From positions 1 through 64,000 of the IMG/VR virus record IMGVR_UViG_3300032116_011488: a stretch of 64,000 nucleotides of DNA. One strand, written 5' to 3'. The position numbers and the translations under genes were made by a program. Positions 35,539 to 44,052 of this stretch are shown in pieces. Origin of the DNA: a virus. Below the pieces are notes generated by a model. The model did not search any database, had not been told where the DNA came from, and saw only the letters and a list, made by a program, of their open reading frames with translations. Positions within the stretch are counted from its first letter, which is position 1; each line of letters begins with the position of its first letter.

Positions 35539-36532
35539 TGTAAATAATGAATGGGGACAACTTAAAAAAATAATACTGGGAAGTTCTTTCGGTGCGCAAA
35601 TTCCTACTACGAAGGATAAAGGACTGCATTGTGTAGATTACGCTCATTATACTGATGAAGAGTTTTCTACAATACCAACTGGTTCATATCCATTACAAGT
35701 CTTAGAAGAAACACAACAAGACTTAATGCAGATAGAACAAATTTTAACTGGATTGGGAGTCGAGGTATATCGTCCACCCTCTATTCCGAAAAATAGACCA
35801 TTTAATGACTCGTATTATGATTATTGTCCACGGGATTCTATGTTGGTAATTAAAGATAAAGTTATAGCTACTCCTATGACATTACGTCAACGAAGAGATG
35901 AAGCGGACAAATACAGACAACTATTTACGCCGGAAAGTTGGGTAACCTTTCCAAAACCAGTTGCAGATGATAGCTTATATGACCGTAGTGATTTGTCGAG
36001 AAGTACGTTGATGAATACTGAGCCCGTATTTGATGCAGCAAACGTACTTAAAGCAAACTATGATTTATTATACTTGGTATCAAATACTGGAAACAAGGCT
36101 GGAGCTGAATATTTACAAAATTGGTTACACGACAACATATCAGAACACTATAGAGTACATCTTGCAGAGAATATATACGCATATATTCATATAGACACCA
36201 CGTTTGTTTTCTTACGAGAGGGGTTGGTATTGACAAACCCAGCTAGAGTTAATGTAAACAACATGCCAGATTTTCTAAGAAGATGGGATGTATTAAATGC
36301 ATCGGAACCATATCCGACTCAAGTTATGTCAGATTGGTGTCCGGCGTCACCGTGGTTAGGTATGAATATTTTGTCTATTAATGAAAAACTGGTTATGGTA
36401 GAAGAACACCAGATTATGTTAATGAAAATGTTAAAAAAGTTTGGAATTGAGTCAATACCAGTTAAATTACGCCACGCAAGAACATTAAGCGGCGGTCCTC
36501 ACTGTATTACATTGGATATTGAAAGAGAGTAA
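35525..36532 (+). CDS. Amidinotransferase (AGAT/StrB-type)
   Basis: The start is the ATG at 35525, with GAGG seven bases upstream; an in-frame TTG exists at 35513. The 335-residue protein belongs to the guanidino-modifying (GME) superfamily, closest in layout to glycine or inosamine amidinotransferases. The catalytic features are in order: CPRDSMLV (Asp104), EPVFDAANV (Asp170), HIDTTFVFL (His222, Asp224) and SGGPHCITLDI with the nucleophile Cys327 near the C terminus. These enzymes move an amidino group from arginine to an amine. Here the acceptor could be an amino sugar or a small amine; StrB-type enzymes act on aminocyclitols. Confidence 0.85.
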   Translation: MLTPNVNNEWGQLKKIILGSSFGAQIPTTKDKGLHCVDYAHYTDEEFSTIPTGSYPLQVLEETQQDLMQIEQILTGLGVEVYRPPSIPKNRPFNDSYYDYCPRDSMLVIKDKVIATPMTLRQRRDEADKYRQLFTPESWVTFPKPVADDSLYDRSDLSRSTLMNTEPVFDAANVLKANYDLLYLVSNTGNKAGAEYLQNWLHDNISEHYRVHLAENIYAYIHIDTTFVFLREGLVLTNPARVNVNNMPDFLRRWDVLNASEPYPTQVMSDWCPASPWLGMNILSINEKLVMVEEHQIMLMKMLKKFGIESIPVKLRHARTLSGGPHCITLDIERE

Positions 36533-36536
36533 CCCC

Positions 36537-36565
36537 TTGACATATTTACAAAAAAGTATTATAAT
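36537..36565 (+). promoter_or_regulatory. Consensus sigma70 promoter
   Basis: TTGACA (36537-36542), a 17-base spacer and TATAAT (36560-36565) form a perfect consensus bacterial promoter in the 61-base gap before the PhyH-like gene. It begins five bases after the amidinotransferase stop. AAGGAGGGT follows as a strong ribosome-binding site. It should be read by host RNA polymerase early in infection. Confidence 0.88.
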
Positions 36566-36593
36566 TAATTAACCTTTAAGGAGGGTAAGTGTT

Positions 36594-37376
36594 ATGAAAG
36601 AATGGAAGTATATAACGACAGAAGAACAACAGCAAATGTTATTCGCATGGCGGTACATTGGTTTCGTTAATTTGGAACTTTTGACCGAAGAAGAAGTAGA
36701 CGAAATAAACGAAGAAATGGATACACTTCGCCGTGCAAGAACAGGAACTACTTCACCCGATGGAAAGGTTTGGGGAGAATGGGATCCATTCTCATATCCA
36801 CACAAGTTATCTCCTAAATTAGCAAAGTTGTATTCACACCCAAAGATTCTTGAAGCATCAGAATTCTTAATGGGAACAGAAATCATCGGTATGCAAAGTT
36901 GGGGATATTTCAAGCCACCCGGACAGCTCGGACGGGATATGCATCAAAACGCATTCTATACTAAGTGTGGCCCAAATGAAATCATCAATGTGGCTATTGC
37001 ACTAGATAACCATGACCCTGTGAATGGTGCGGTATGGAATTACGAAGGTTCGCATCTTCTCCCAGTACTTCCAATCGAAGTTGATGAAGAACGGACAAAG
37101 ACCAATCCAGCATTCTGGCACAATGAACGCGGTAAGCCTTGTGTAATGCCAGAAGGACATGGGTTCCGAAAGATTGAAGGTTTCCAACGAAAGGGAACGA
37201 TGACTCTTCTTCACTCCCACGTTGTCCATGGCTCTGAACCAAATGTATCAAATAGAATGCGCCGTAACTTCATCGGCGGTTATTTGAAGAAGGGAGCACC
37301 TTTCGCTTCTGGAAATCAAATGAAGCGTGAACCAATCGATATGTACGCAATGCGAAGGGAGCATTGGGGGTTCTAA
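36594..37376 (+). CDS. Phytanoyl-CoA dioxygenase (PhyH)-like protein with HxN
   Basis: The 260-residue protein has the PhyH fold layout: SWGYFKPPGQLGRDMHQNAF with the first metal His117, NGAVWNYEGSH (about 144-154), and LLHSHVVHGSEPNVSNRMRR with the distal His212 and a 2-oxoglutarate-anchoring Arg. The usual HxD is HxN (His117, Asn119), so metal binding or activity may be altered. Codon use is less AT-rich than that of the flanking genes. It is driven by its own consensus promoter. Possible roles are hydroxylation of a sugar or amino-acid substituent, or a redeployed non-oxygenase function. Confidence 0.8.
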   Translation: MKEWKYITTEEQQQMLFAWRYIGFVNLELLTEEEVDEINEEMDTLRRARTGTTSPDGKVWGEWDPFSYPHKLSPKLAKLYSHPKILEASEFLMGTEIIGMQSWGYFKPPGQLGRDMHQNAFYTKCGPNEIINVAIALDNHDPVNGAVWNYEGSHLLPVLPIEVDEERTKTNPAFWHNERGKPCVMPEGHGFRKIEGFQRKGTMTLLHSHVVHGSEPNVSNRMRRNFIGGYLKKGAPFASGNQMKREPIDMYAMRREHWGF

Positions 37377-37377
37377 A

Positions 37378-38346
37378 GTGAAAGTATTATTAACTGGTGG
37401 TGCTGGTTATTTAGGTTCTATAATCACCAACAAGCTACTTAATGACGGATACGCGGTGACTGTGTTAGACTCTTTGGAGTTTAACCAGCTATCGCTGCTT
37501 CCGTATGTCAAAAATAAAAACTTTACTTTTATTTACGGTGATGCTAGAAATAAAACCATCCTTAAAAAATTAATAGAATCACACGATGTAATCATCCCGC
37601 TAGCAGCAAGAGTAGGATTTCCAGCGTGCGATGCTGACCCTCTTACCGCAACGCAACTGAATTACGAACAAATCGTTGATGTGGTTAAGTTTGCAGATGG
37701 TAAAGCTAAGATACTATTCCCAAATACTAATAGTGGATATGGAGTGGCAGAGGGTGGACAGGTTTGTAAAGAAACTAGTCCACTCAATCCTATTTCTCAC
37801 TATGGAGTAACTAAGGTAAACGCAGAACGATTCTTATTACAGAATAGTGATGCTATATGCTTTAGACTCGCTACTGTATTTGGTCCATCCCCACGAATGA
37901 GAACCGATTTGCTGGTGAATGAATTCGTGTATAAAGCCATAACTGACAAATATATTGTATTGTTTGAACCACACTTCAAGAGAAATTACATTCATATTGA
38001 AGATGTGGCAAATGTATTTTCATTTATGTTAGCAAATTATGACACACATAAGAACGAAGTATTCAATGTAGGATTATCTGATGCTAACTTGTCAAAGTTG
38101 GAATTAGTTAATCTGATTAAAAAATATGTTCCAGATTTTGCTATAAGTGTTTCTGATTATTACGAAGACCCAGACAAGCGGGATTACATCGTATCTAACG
38201 AAAAGATTGAAGCAACCGGATGGCGTCCACAATATAGTATTGATGATGGTATCGTGGAACTTATTAACACATATAGAATGATTGTTCCTAGAATGTCATC
38301 TGAATTTAGAAACGGATTTCCATTGGGATACGCAAACAATCTCTAA
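37378..38346 (+). CDS. NAD-dependent sugar epimerase/dehydratase (1)
   Basis: The start is a GTG at 37378, two bases after the previous stop and behind a G-rich ribosome-binding site; an in-frame ATG at 37327 lies deep in the PhyH-like gene. The 322-residue protein is an extended short-chain dehydrogenase: KVLLTGGAGYLGSII (NAD-binding GxxGxxG), the YGDARNK acidic stretch, NTNSGYG and the catalytic HYGVTK (YxxxK). It should interconvert nucleotide sugars (4-epimerase or 4,6-dehydratase type). It precedes an RmlC-like gene, fitting deoxysugar synthesis. Confidence 0.85.
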   Translation: MKVLLTGGAGYLGSIITNKLLNDGYAVTVLDSLEFNQLSLLPYVKNKNFTFIYGDARNKTILKKLIESHDVIIPLAARVGFPACDADPLTATQLNYEQIVDVVKFADGKAKILFPNTNSGYGVAEGGQVCKETSPLNPISHYGVTKVNAERFLLQNSDAICFRLATVFGPSPRMRTDLLVNEFVYKAITDKYIVLFEPHFKRNYIHIEDVANVFSFMLANYDTHKNEVFNVGLSDANLSKLELVNLIKKYVPDFAISVSDYYEDPDKRDYIVSNEKIEATGWRPQYSIDDGIVELINTYRMIVPRMSSEFRNGFPLGYANNL

Positions 38347-38347
38347 T

Positions 38348-38899
38348 ATGAACTATAAATATACTCGCTGGAATGACTTTGAGGTTCGTCCATCAAAAGT
38401 ATTTGGTGACGAAGTTCCTATGTTTTCTCCTACATCATATCAAGAATTTCGCGGGGAAATCTGGACCAGCTATCATTCTAAGTTCCATCCGATGAAGGAT
38501 TATATTAGTTATATGACCGACCCCGTAATACACGATAGACATTCTCGGTCGTATAAAGGTGTATTGCGGGGACTACATTATGACCATAAAACTTGGAAAA
38601 TGGTTCAGGCGCTAGTAGGTGACATTTATTTAGTGGTACTGGATGTTCGGGAAGATTCATTTACCTACGGAAAATGGGAATCATATATAATCTCAGAAGC
38701 CAATAAAATGCAAGTACTTGTCCCACCTGGGTTCGCTAATGGCCATTATGCATTAACTGACTGTATATTTAGTTATAATTTATTTTATGACGGTGATTTT
38801 GTTGACGTAGATAAACAATTAGTTATCAAATGGAATGACCCCAAGTTTGGTATGGAATGGCCAACCTCTACCCCAATATTACAAAAACGTGATTCATAA
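38348..38899 (+). CDS. RmlC-like dTDP-4-keto-sugar 3,5-epimerase
   Basis: The start is the ATG at 38348, one base after the previous stop. The 183-residue cupin matches the RmlC family: RSYKGVLRGLHYDHKTWKMV (with His77 in the catalytic region), GDIYLVVLDVREDSFTYGKW, and ANKMQVLVPPGFANGHYAL. RmlC epimerises C3 and C5 of dTDP-4-keto-6-deoxyglucose on the way to rhamnose; relatives act on other keto sugars. The usual HYQ is HYD here. No RmlA or RmlD is seen in the window, so the host may supply the rest. The stop overlaps the next ATG (TAATG). Confidence 0.88.
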   Translation: MNYKYTRWNDFEVRPSKVFGDEVPMFSPTSYQEFRGEIWTSYHSKFHPMKDYISYMTDPVIHDRHSRSYKGVLRGLHYDHKTWKMVQALVGDIYLVVLDVREDSFTYGKWESYIISEANKMQVLVPPGFANGHYALTDCIFSYNLFYDGDFVDVDKQLVIKWNDPKFGMEWPTSTPILQKRDS

Positions 38900-39609
38900 T
38901 GAAAAGGTACAATCATGTATTATCTTTCGGATGTAGTTTTACCGAAGGTGGTGGGCTGGACTCACCAGAACATTATAGATATGTAAAAGGTAATTGTAAT
39001 ATAGGAAAAAGTACACTAAAAACATATATGTCGGACCACGCATATCCAGCGGTTTTAGCAAAACAATTAAAATGCGTTCACACAAATAAAAGTATTTCTC
39101 GTGCATCAAATGAATTAATTTTCAAAACTTTGTATGAAAATACAAAAAATATTTTTGATGGAACTGGATTATTAGTAACAATACAAACAACTATATTATC
39201 TAGATTACTATTATACCTTGAAGATAATAAGCAATTTCAGACGGTTAATGGATTGTATGGTCCCGATTATATTCAACAATACTATGAACTATACATAAAA
39301 CATTTTTATAACGCAAAAATTGAATACGCAAAATTATTACAAAATATAGATGTGTACAGTCAGTATTTAAAAAATAAAAATATAGATTTTGTTTGGTTGT
39401 TAGGGGACACAGACGGAGAACCAGTGGTAGCAAACAAATATACGATACCATTTGAACATGAAAGTTTACTGTCATTTATCAGTAGTAATAAATTAAGAAT
39501 ATGCGATTTACCTAATAACCCGTTCGTTGATTATCATATTTCTGAACGTGGCCACGAAGTAGTTTCAGAAAAAATAATAAAGCATTTAGAGGAATATTAT
39601 GGTTACTAA
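38899..39609 (+). CDS. SGNH-hydrolase-like protein (1)
   Basis: The 236-residue protein has an N-terminal SFGCSFTEGGG block with the probable nucleophile Ser13, an SISRASNELI segment corresponding to the Gly/Asn block, and a C-terminal VDYHISERGHEVVSEKI with the Asp-x-His pair (Asp211, His213). This is the SGNH/GDSL arrangement used by esterases and carbohydrate O-acetyl esterases/transferases. No signal peptide is visible, so it should act in the cytoplasm. It overlaps the following TPP-enzyme gene by 11 bases. Confidence 0.75.
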   Translation: MKRYNHVLSFGCSFTEGGGLDSPEHYRYVKGNCNIGKSTLKTYMSDHAYPAVLAKQLKCVHTNKSISRASNELIFKTLYENTKNIFDGTGLLVTIQTTILSRLLLYLEDNKQFQTVNGLYGPDYIQQYYELYIKHFYNAKIEYAKLLQNIDVYSQYLKNKNIDFVWLLGDTDGEPVVANKYTIPFEHESLLSFISSNKLRICDLPNNPFVDYHISERGHEVVSEKIIKHLEEYYGY

Positions 39610-40231
39610 TTTAGAAAAATATCCAGTAGTCAGAGACATTTTACATACAACCGACGATTTAATTTTATTTGAAGATAAAATTGTACAGCATTGGGAAGAT
39701 GGTAAGATTCGTGGTCCTGTTCATCTTTCGAATGGAAACGAAAGTCAGCTTATAGATATTTTCAAACGTATTAAAACAACTGATTGGGTATTCTCAACAT
39801 GGCGTTCACACTATCATGCCCTACTCAAAGGAATCTCACCAGAGTGGATTGAATCGGAAATTCTTCAAGGTAAATCAATTACGCTATGTAATATAGATGA
39901 AAAGTTTTATTCTTCTGCCATAGTCGGAGGAACTCTTTCTATCGCTCTAGGTGTAGCCACGGCTATCAAGCGTGACGGCGGGAATGACAAGGTGTGGTGC
40001 TTTATTGGTGATATGTCGTTTGAAAGTGGTATATTCTATGAAGTTCATAAGTACGCCAGAAACTTTGGATTACCATTATATTTTATTGTAGAAGATAATC
40101 ATGTTTCTACTAATACACCAACAGAAGCCACTTGGAATTATACCCTACGGGATATTCCAGAGGATGTTATTTATTATAATTACAAGTCAAAATATCCTCA
40201 TTACGGCACTGGAAAATGGGTAGTGTTTTGA
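39599..40231 (+). CDS. TPP-dependent dehydrogenase E1 alpha-like subunit
   Basis: The 210-residue protein resembles the TPP/Mg-binding part of E1 alpha subunits. It has RSHYHALLKGI (about 69-79), GGTLSIALGVATAIKR, then GDMSFESG (Asp138) and VEDNHVSTNTPT (Asn167), the GD...N thiamine diphosphate signature. It is shorter than the usual 320-360 residues, keeping mainly the PP domain. A beta-like Pyr-domain subunit is encoded at 46009-46524, so the two probably make one enzyme. E1-type enzymes decarboxylate 2-keto acids. In a sugar cluster, the pair could attach a two-carbon unit to a sugar or make an acyl donor; this is inference. Confidence 0.78.
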   Translation: MVTNLEKYPVVRDILHTTDDLILFEDKIVQHWEDGKIRGPVHLSNGNESQLIDIFKRIKTTDWVFSTWRSHYHALLKGISPEWIESEILQGKSITLCNIDEKFYSSAIVGGTLSIALGVATAIKRDGGNDKVWCFIGDMSFESGIFYEVHKYARNFGLPLYFIVEDNHVSTNTPTEATWNYTLRDIPEDVIYYNYKSKYPHYGTGKWVVF

Positions 40232-40235
40232 GTTT

Positions 40236-41435
40236 ATGCGGTATAATTCTGAACAGCACAACTTTAAAAAATTTATAAAAGAGTGGGATACTGACTCCGA
40301 ATATGTTTTATTTGGGGCAAGTAAAGAGTGCGTTCAGTTTATCAGAAGTTTGGATTTGTTGATGGGAGAAGGAACGCTAAAGATAAAGTATATAGTTGAC
40401 CATAATCTTAAGAGTTCTACGACAGTTGACAGTATACAAGAAATAAGTTCATTCTATCGGCAGTCCAAGAAAATAGATAACAAACGTAATAACTTAAGAT
40501 TAGTTCATATAGATGACTTTAATGATTCCGAAGCAAAGGTCATTATTACAACTGACGAATTTAGAAACGAGTATAAAAAGTACTTAGGAGAAAGAAACAT
40601 AAAATTTACTTGGTACAAAAATATAGCAGCTATTTGGCCGTTCGAACATAAAAACAAAGTCCACATATTTCAGACAGACATATTGGTTACGGAACGCTGT
40701 AACTTGAATTGTTCTCACTGTAATATGTTTATACCGCATTATGAAACCCCCACACATAGAGATGCGGATATTATGATAAATGATATTGATTTGTTATTTA
40801 CTAAGGCAGATTATGTAAGTATACTTCATCTGGTCGGAGGAGAACCGTTTTTATATCCTAACATAGATGCTGTGATTAAGCATATAGTGTACAATTATAT
40901 CAATAGAATAGATAAGTTTATTATCACTACCAACGGCACGGTCACTCCAAAAGATACCACTATGCAATTATTACGAAATAGTGATGTAATATTGAGTGTC
41001 AGCGACTATTCCAATAAACTAGAAAAACTTAAGACCAAAGTAACCAAAAACATAGAGAATTACCAGAACAATAATATCACACATTATGTTCGAAATAATA
41101 TAGAGTGGTATGATTTTGGTGATTTACGAGTAAAGAAAAACCTACCAGAAGATGAGTTAATACAACACTTTGATAGCTGTACAGCTCCGTTCCGTGGACT
41201 AAATGAAGGTAAATTCTACTATTGTCACTTGAACACCAGCGCGGTATTAACTAAATTGTTCCCACAAAACAACAATGATTATGTAGACTTAAAGTCGGTA
41301 TCTCGGGAAGATTTTCTAAAATTTGATTTGGGATATACAAATTTGGGATACATTACATTCTGTGATAACTGTAATGGATGTAATACTGGAATAAAAATAC
41401 CAGTTAGCTATGAAAAACAAGGGGTACGTCAATGA
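40236..41435 (+). CDS. Radical SAM protein with N-terminal Rossmann-like domain (2)
   Basis: The 399-residue protein starts with a domain (about 15-130) containing YVLFGASKECVQFIRSLDLL, then YIVDHNL, a layout seen in NAD/sugar-binding Rossmann domains fused to glycan-modifying enzymes. The radical SAM core follows with ERCNLNCSHC (Cys155, Cys159, Cys162) and LVGGEPFLYP. C-terminal cysteines (DSCTAP, then FCDNCNGC) could bind an auxiliary iron-sulfur cluster as in SPASM proteins. Substrate unknown. It is followed by a four-base-overlapping HAD phosphatase gene. Confidence 0.83.
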   Translation: MRYNSEQHNFKKFIKEWDTDSEYVLFGASKECVQFIRSLDLLMGEGTLKIKYIVDHNLKSSTTVDSIQEISSFYRQSKKIDNKRNNLRLVHIDDFNDSEAKVIITTDEFRNEYKKYLGERNIKFTWYKNIAAIWPFEHKNKVHIFQTDILVTERCNLNCSHCNMFIPHYETPTHRDADIMINDIDLLFTKADYVSILHLVGGEPFLYPNIDAVIKHIVYNYINRIDKFIITTNGTVTPKDTTMQLLRNSDVILSVSDYSNKLEKLKTKVTKNIENYQNNNITHYVRNNIEWYDFGDLRVKKNLPEDELIQHFDSCTAPFRGLNEGKFYYCHLNTSAVLTKLFPQNNNDYVDLKSVSREDFLKFDLGYTNLGYITFCDNCNGCNTGIKIPVSYEKQGVRQ

Positions 41436-41905
41436 TTGTTATAGTTGATATTGACGGTACGGTTGGTACCCATAAGAAAAGAACTGAGCTAGCGACAGAT
41501 AGTAATGGAGTATTTGATTGGGATATTTTCTATGCTCACGAAAATGTTATGTCTGATGAACCTATTTGGCAAACCATTTACAATGTTCGCCGGTATAAAA
41601 GTCAAAATTTTAAGATAGTAATGTTTACCGCTAGACCTGAATTTGTAAGGCGTTCTACTGAGGAATGGTTAAACTTGTATGATATACCATTCGATGAGTT
41701 ACACATGCGGAGCGCTGAAGACCATAAGATACCCGCGGTAGAATTAAAAAAGAAAATGTATGAAGCGTTTATTGATGATAGGGTGTTTTGTGCGTTTGAT
41801 GACAGAGATGAAATAATAGAACTGTGGTCATCATATGGGATACCAACATTTAAAGTAGATTATGAAATCGATAGATTACCAAACAAAATTATTACTGAGA
41901 AGTAA
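41432..41905 (+). CDS. HAD-family phosphatase (polynucleotide kinase 3'-phosphatase-like)
   Basis: The 157-residue protein has HAD motifs: VIVDIDGTVG (Asp6, Asp8), VMFTARPE (motif II Thr) and FCAFDDRDEIIELW (motif IV acidic pair). The arrangement is like the phosphatase half of T4 polynucleotide kinase, and similar stand-alone phage proteins exist. It lacks a kinase P-loop. In this setting it could dephosphorylate a sugar or nucleotide intermediate. It overlaps the next gene by 44 bases if that gene uses its ATG. Confidence 0.78.
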   Translation: MIVIVDIDGTVGTHKKRTELATDSNGVFDWDIFYAHENVMSDEPIWQTIYNVRRYKSQNFKIVMFTARPEFVRRSTEEWLNLYDIPFDELHMRSAEDHKIPAVELKKKMYEAFIDDRVFCAFDDRDEIIELWSSYGIPTFKVDYEIDRLPNKIITEK

Positions 41906-42863
41906 AGATTTGCGAAGCCCCAAATCATTTGAAGATTTGGGGTACATATATTTTGGACCTTTATTGTTTAATTTTTTTGTTTGGCTGAAACGTGAAGTAA
42001 ATGGTTGCGATAAAATTTTGTTTAATTCCAGAGAAGGATTTTTTCTTGAACAAATGTATAAAATGTTTCAAGAAAAATACCAACTGCCAGAGTCAGTTTA
42101 CTTTAAAACTTCAAGAAAACTTTCCTCTATGGCAGCATGTTTTACTAGAGAAGATATATACAAAACATTTGAATTACATAGATATTCTGGTCATCTATCC
42201 AATTTATTGAGAGATAGGTTTGGAATCTGTCCTAAAGTTGAACATGATTATGTATTAGATACACACATTACTACTCCTTTTTTAGACAATTATATAGATG
42301 AAATTTTGGATAAGGCTAAATACTTACGTAATGAATACAGTACATACATTAGTAGTATAGTAGCTAATTCTAAAGACATTGTAATGGTTGACAGTGGATA
42401 TCAAGGAACCACACAATACTATATTCAAAAGGCATATGGGTTGACATTTAAAGGTAGATATTTTACTTTTAAAGGTAACGAATATTTGAAAAATGTGTCT
42501 GGATTCTATGATTTTAAAACAACTATGTTGCCAAAAAATATTATATTTTTTGAATCAGTTTTTATAGATAATGTCGGTTCTTATATAGACATAGTAAACG
42601 GTCAATTTGTAAATGAAAAACTTGAGGAACAAGTTCAATTCTTTGAAGAGAAAAAAGAAATAGTTCTAGGAGCACAACGGTTTATAAAAGATATGTTAGA
42701 GAATAACATAGATATTGAGTATAACTCAGCCACATACTCAGACTATCTGTTTAGTCTTATGTGTACGAAAGATTTTATCAAAAACGTAGAGTTGATGGAC
42801 ATTTTTTATCACGATAACTATTATACTAGAGATAGTATTAAAAAAGTAATTGCAAAGGACTAA
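41862..42863 (+). CDS. HAD-like protein of the COG5610 type
   Basis: The 333-residue protein has CDKILFNSREGFFLEQMYKM and a second block IVMVDSGYQGTTQYYIQKA. These resemble the FLARDGYFL and VDIGWSGT blocks of COG5610, a predicted HAD-like family found with polysaccharide glycosyltransferases. Its exact chemistry is unknown. The ATG start overlaps the previous gene by 44 bases; a TTG at 41910 just after that gene's stop, with GAGAAG upstream, is a credible alternative giving 317 residues. The gene is very AT-rich. Confidence 0.65.
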   Translation: MKSIDYQTKLLLRSKDLRSPKSFEDLGYIYFGPLLFNFFVWLKREVNGCDKILFNSREGFFLEQMYKMFQEKYQLPESVYFKTSRKLSSMAACFTREDIYKTFELHRYSGHLSNLLRDRFGICPKVEHDYVLDTHITTPFLDNYIDEILDKAKYLRNEYSTYISSIVANSKDIVMVDSGYQGTTQYYIQKAYGLTFKGRYFTFKGNEYLKNVSGFYDFKTTMLPKNIIFFESVFIDNVGSYIDIVNGQFVNEKLEEQVQFFEEKKEIVLGAQRFIKDMLENNIDIEYNSATYSDYLFSLMCTKDFIKNVELMDIFYHDNYYTRDSIKKVIAKD

Positions 42864-42864
42864 T

Positions 42865-44052
42865 ATGAATACGTCTTTAAATTTTATATTCCTCAATGAC
42901 ACGTTGACAGCAAATGGAGATGGGTTATTCGGCACATCTGGACCATTTTTTAATTATATACAAAAGGAAAACTTTCAGTATAGCCTCAGTGGGACAATTA
43001 AAGATGGGTGTAAAAATATACTACCGATTGAAATTTCCAAAGGCGGTATGGGAATTAAAGAAATACCTAACGAAATTTTTGATTTTGTCAATACCAATGA
43101 CATAAAGTTATTAATAATAAACTTAGCGGACCCGACTGCTAAGAATCAATATATACAGTGCCTAAATTATCTAAAGGATAGGCATTTGGATTTTGATAAA
43201 TTAATTTATGTAGATAGTAATTTACAATTATCAAAGCTTAAAACAAATTTTACCAATAAAATTTATACGTTTAATTATTTTATAGAAGAGGCAACGTGGA
43301 CAAAGGATGGGTTTTATGACACCAATAATGATCTCGGGTATGTCAGTAAACATATAGAAGTAAGTGAATTAGACAACTTCAGAAGTAAAAAGTTTTTATG
43401 TTTTAATAGAAATATAGATAGAGCACATAGATTTGTTTTGTTATATGAATACATAAAAGGTGTATTTCATAACTCATACTTTAGTTTTCTCAGGCCTATA
43501 GATTATTTTAAAGAAAATCAACACTTCATTGAAAATTATAATCAAACCATTTTAACAGAAGAAGATATAGATTTTTATAACCAAAAGCTTCCAATTGAAT
43601 TGGATACACAAAATACAGAAAAAAAGCATGGATTTTCAGTTACAAATACTTTGAAAAAAGATTTATTTTTAGATAGTTGTATTCATCTTGTTACGGAAAC
43701 CAAATATATAGATAATGAACTGTTTTTATCGGAAAAGATACTGAAACCAATATTAGGGTATCAGCCGTTTATTGTATTCGGACCTCATGGATATTTAAAA
43801 GAGCTAAAAAAATACGGATTTAAAACTTTTTCTGATATTTGGGATGAATCATACGATGACATAAAAGACCCAGTTGAGAGAATGAAATCTCTAATTTCTC
43901 TAGTAAAACAACTAAATAATAAGAGTATAGAAGAGTTGAATGATATTTATAGAAGTACGAAAGAAATCTGCATACACAACAGAGATTTGTTTTATAGTTT
44001 AGAGTTAGATACATTAAAAGTTATTTTTGAGGAAATACAAAATGAATGGTAA
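42865..44052 (+). CDS. Exostosin-like glycosyltransferase family protein (3)
   Basis: The ATG at 42865 with AAGGA five bases upstream is used; an in-frame TTG lies at 42850. The 395-residue paralogue carries KKFLCFNRNIDRAHRFVLLY and the C-terminal FLSEKILKPILGYQPFIVFG, then YGFKTFSDIWDESYD. The N-terminal part contains an LFGTSGPFFNY segment not seen in its relatives. A GT-B-like fold is suspected. It overlaps the next gene by 11 bases. Confidence 0.68.
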   Translation: MNTSLNFIFLNDTLTANGDGLFGTSGPFFNYIQKENFQYSLSGTIKDGCKNILPIEISKGGMGIKEIPNEIFDFVNTNDIKLLIINLADPTAKNQYIQCLNYLKDRHLDFDKLIYVDSNLQLSKLKTNFTNKIYTFNYFIEEATWTKDGFYDTNNDLGYVSKHIEVSELDNFRSKKFLCFNRNIDRAHRFVLLYEYIKGVFHNSYFSFLRPIDYFKENQHFIENYNQTILTEEDIDFYNQKLPIELDTQNTEKKHGFSVTNTLKKDLFLDSCIHLVTETKYIDNELFLSEKILKPILGYQPFIVFGPHGYLKELKKYGFKTFSDIWDESYDDIKDPVERMKSLISLVKQLNNKSIEELNDIYRSTKEICIHNRDLFYSLELDTLKVIFEEIQNEW

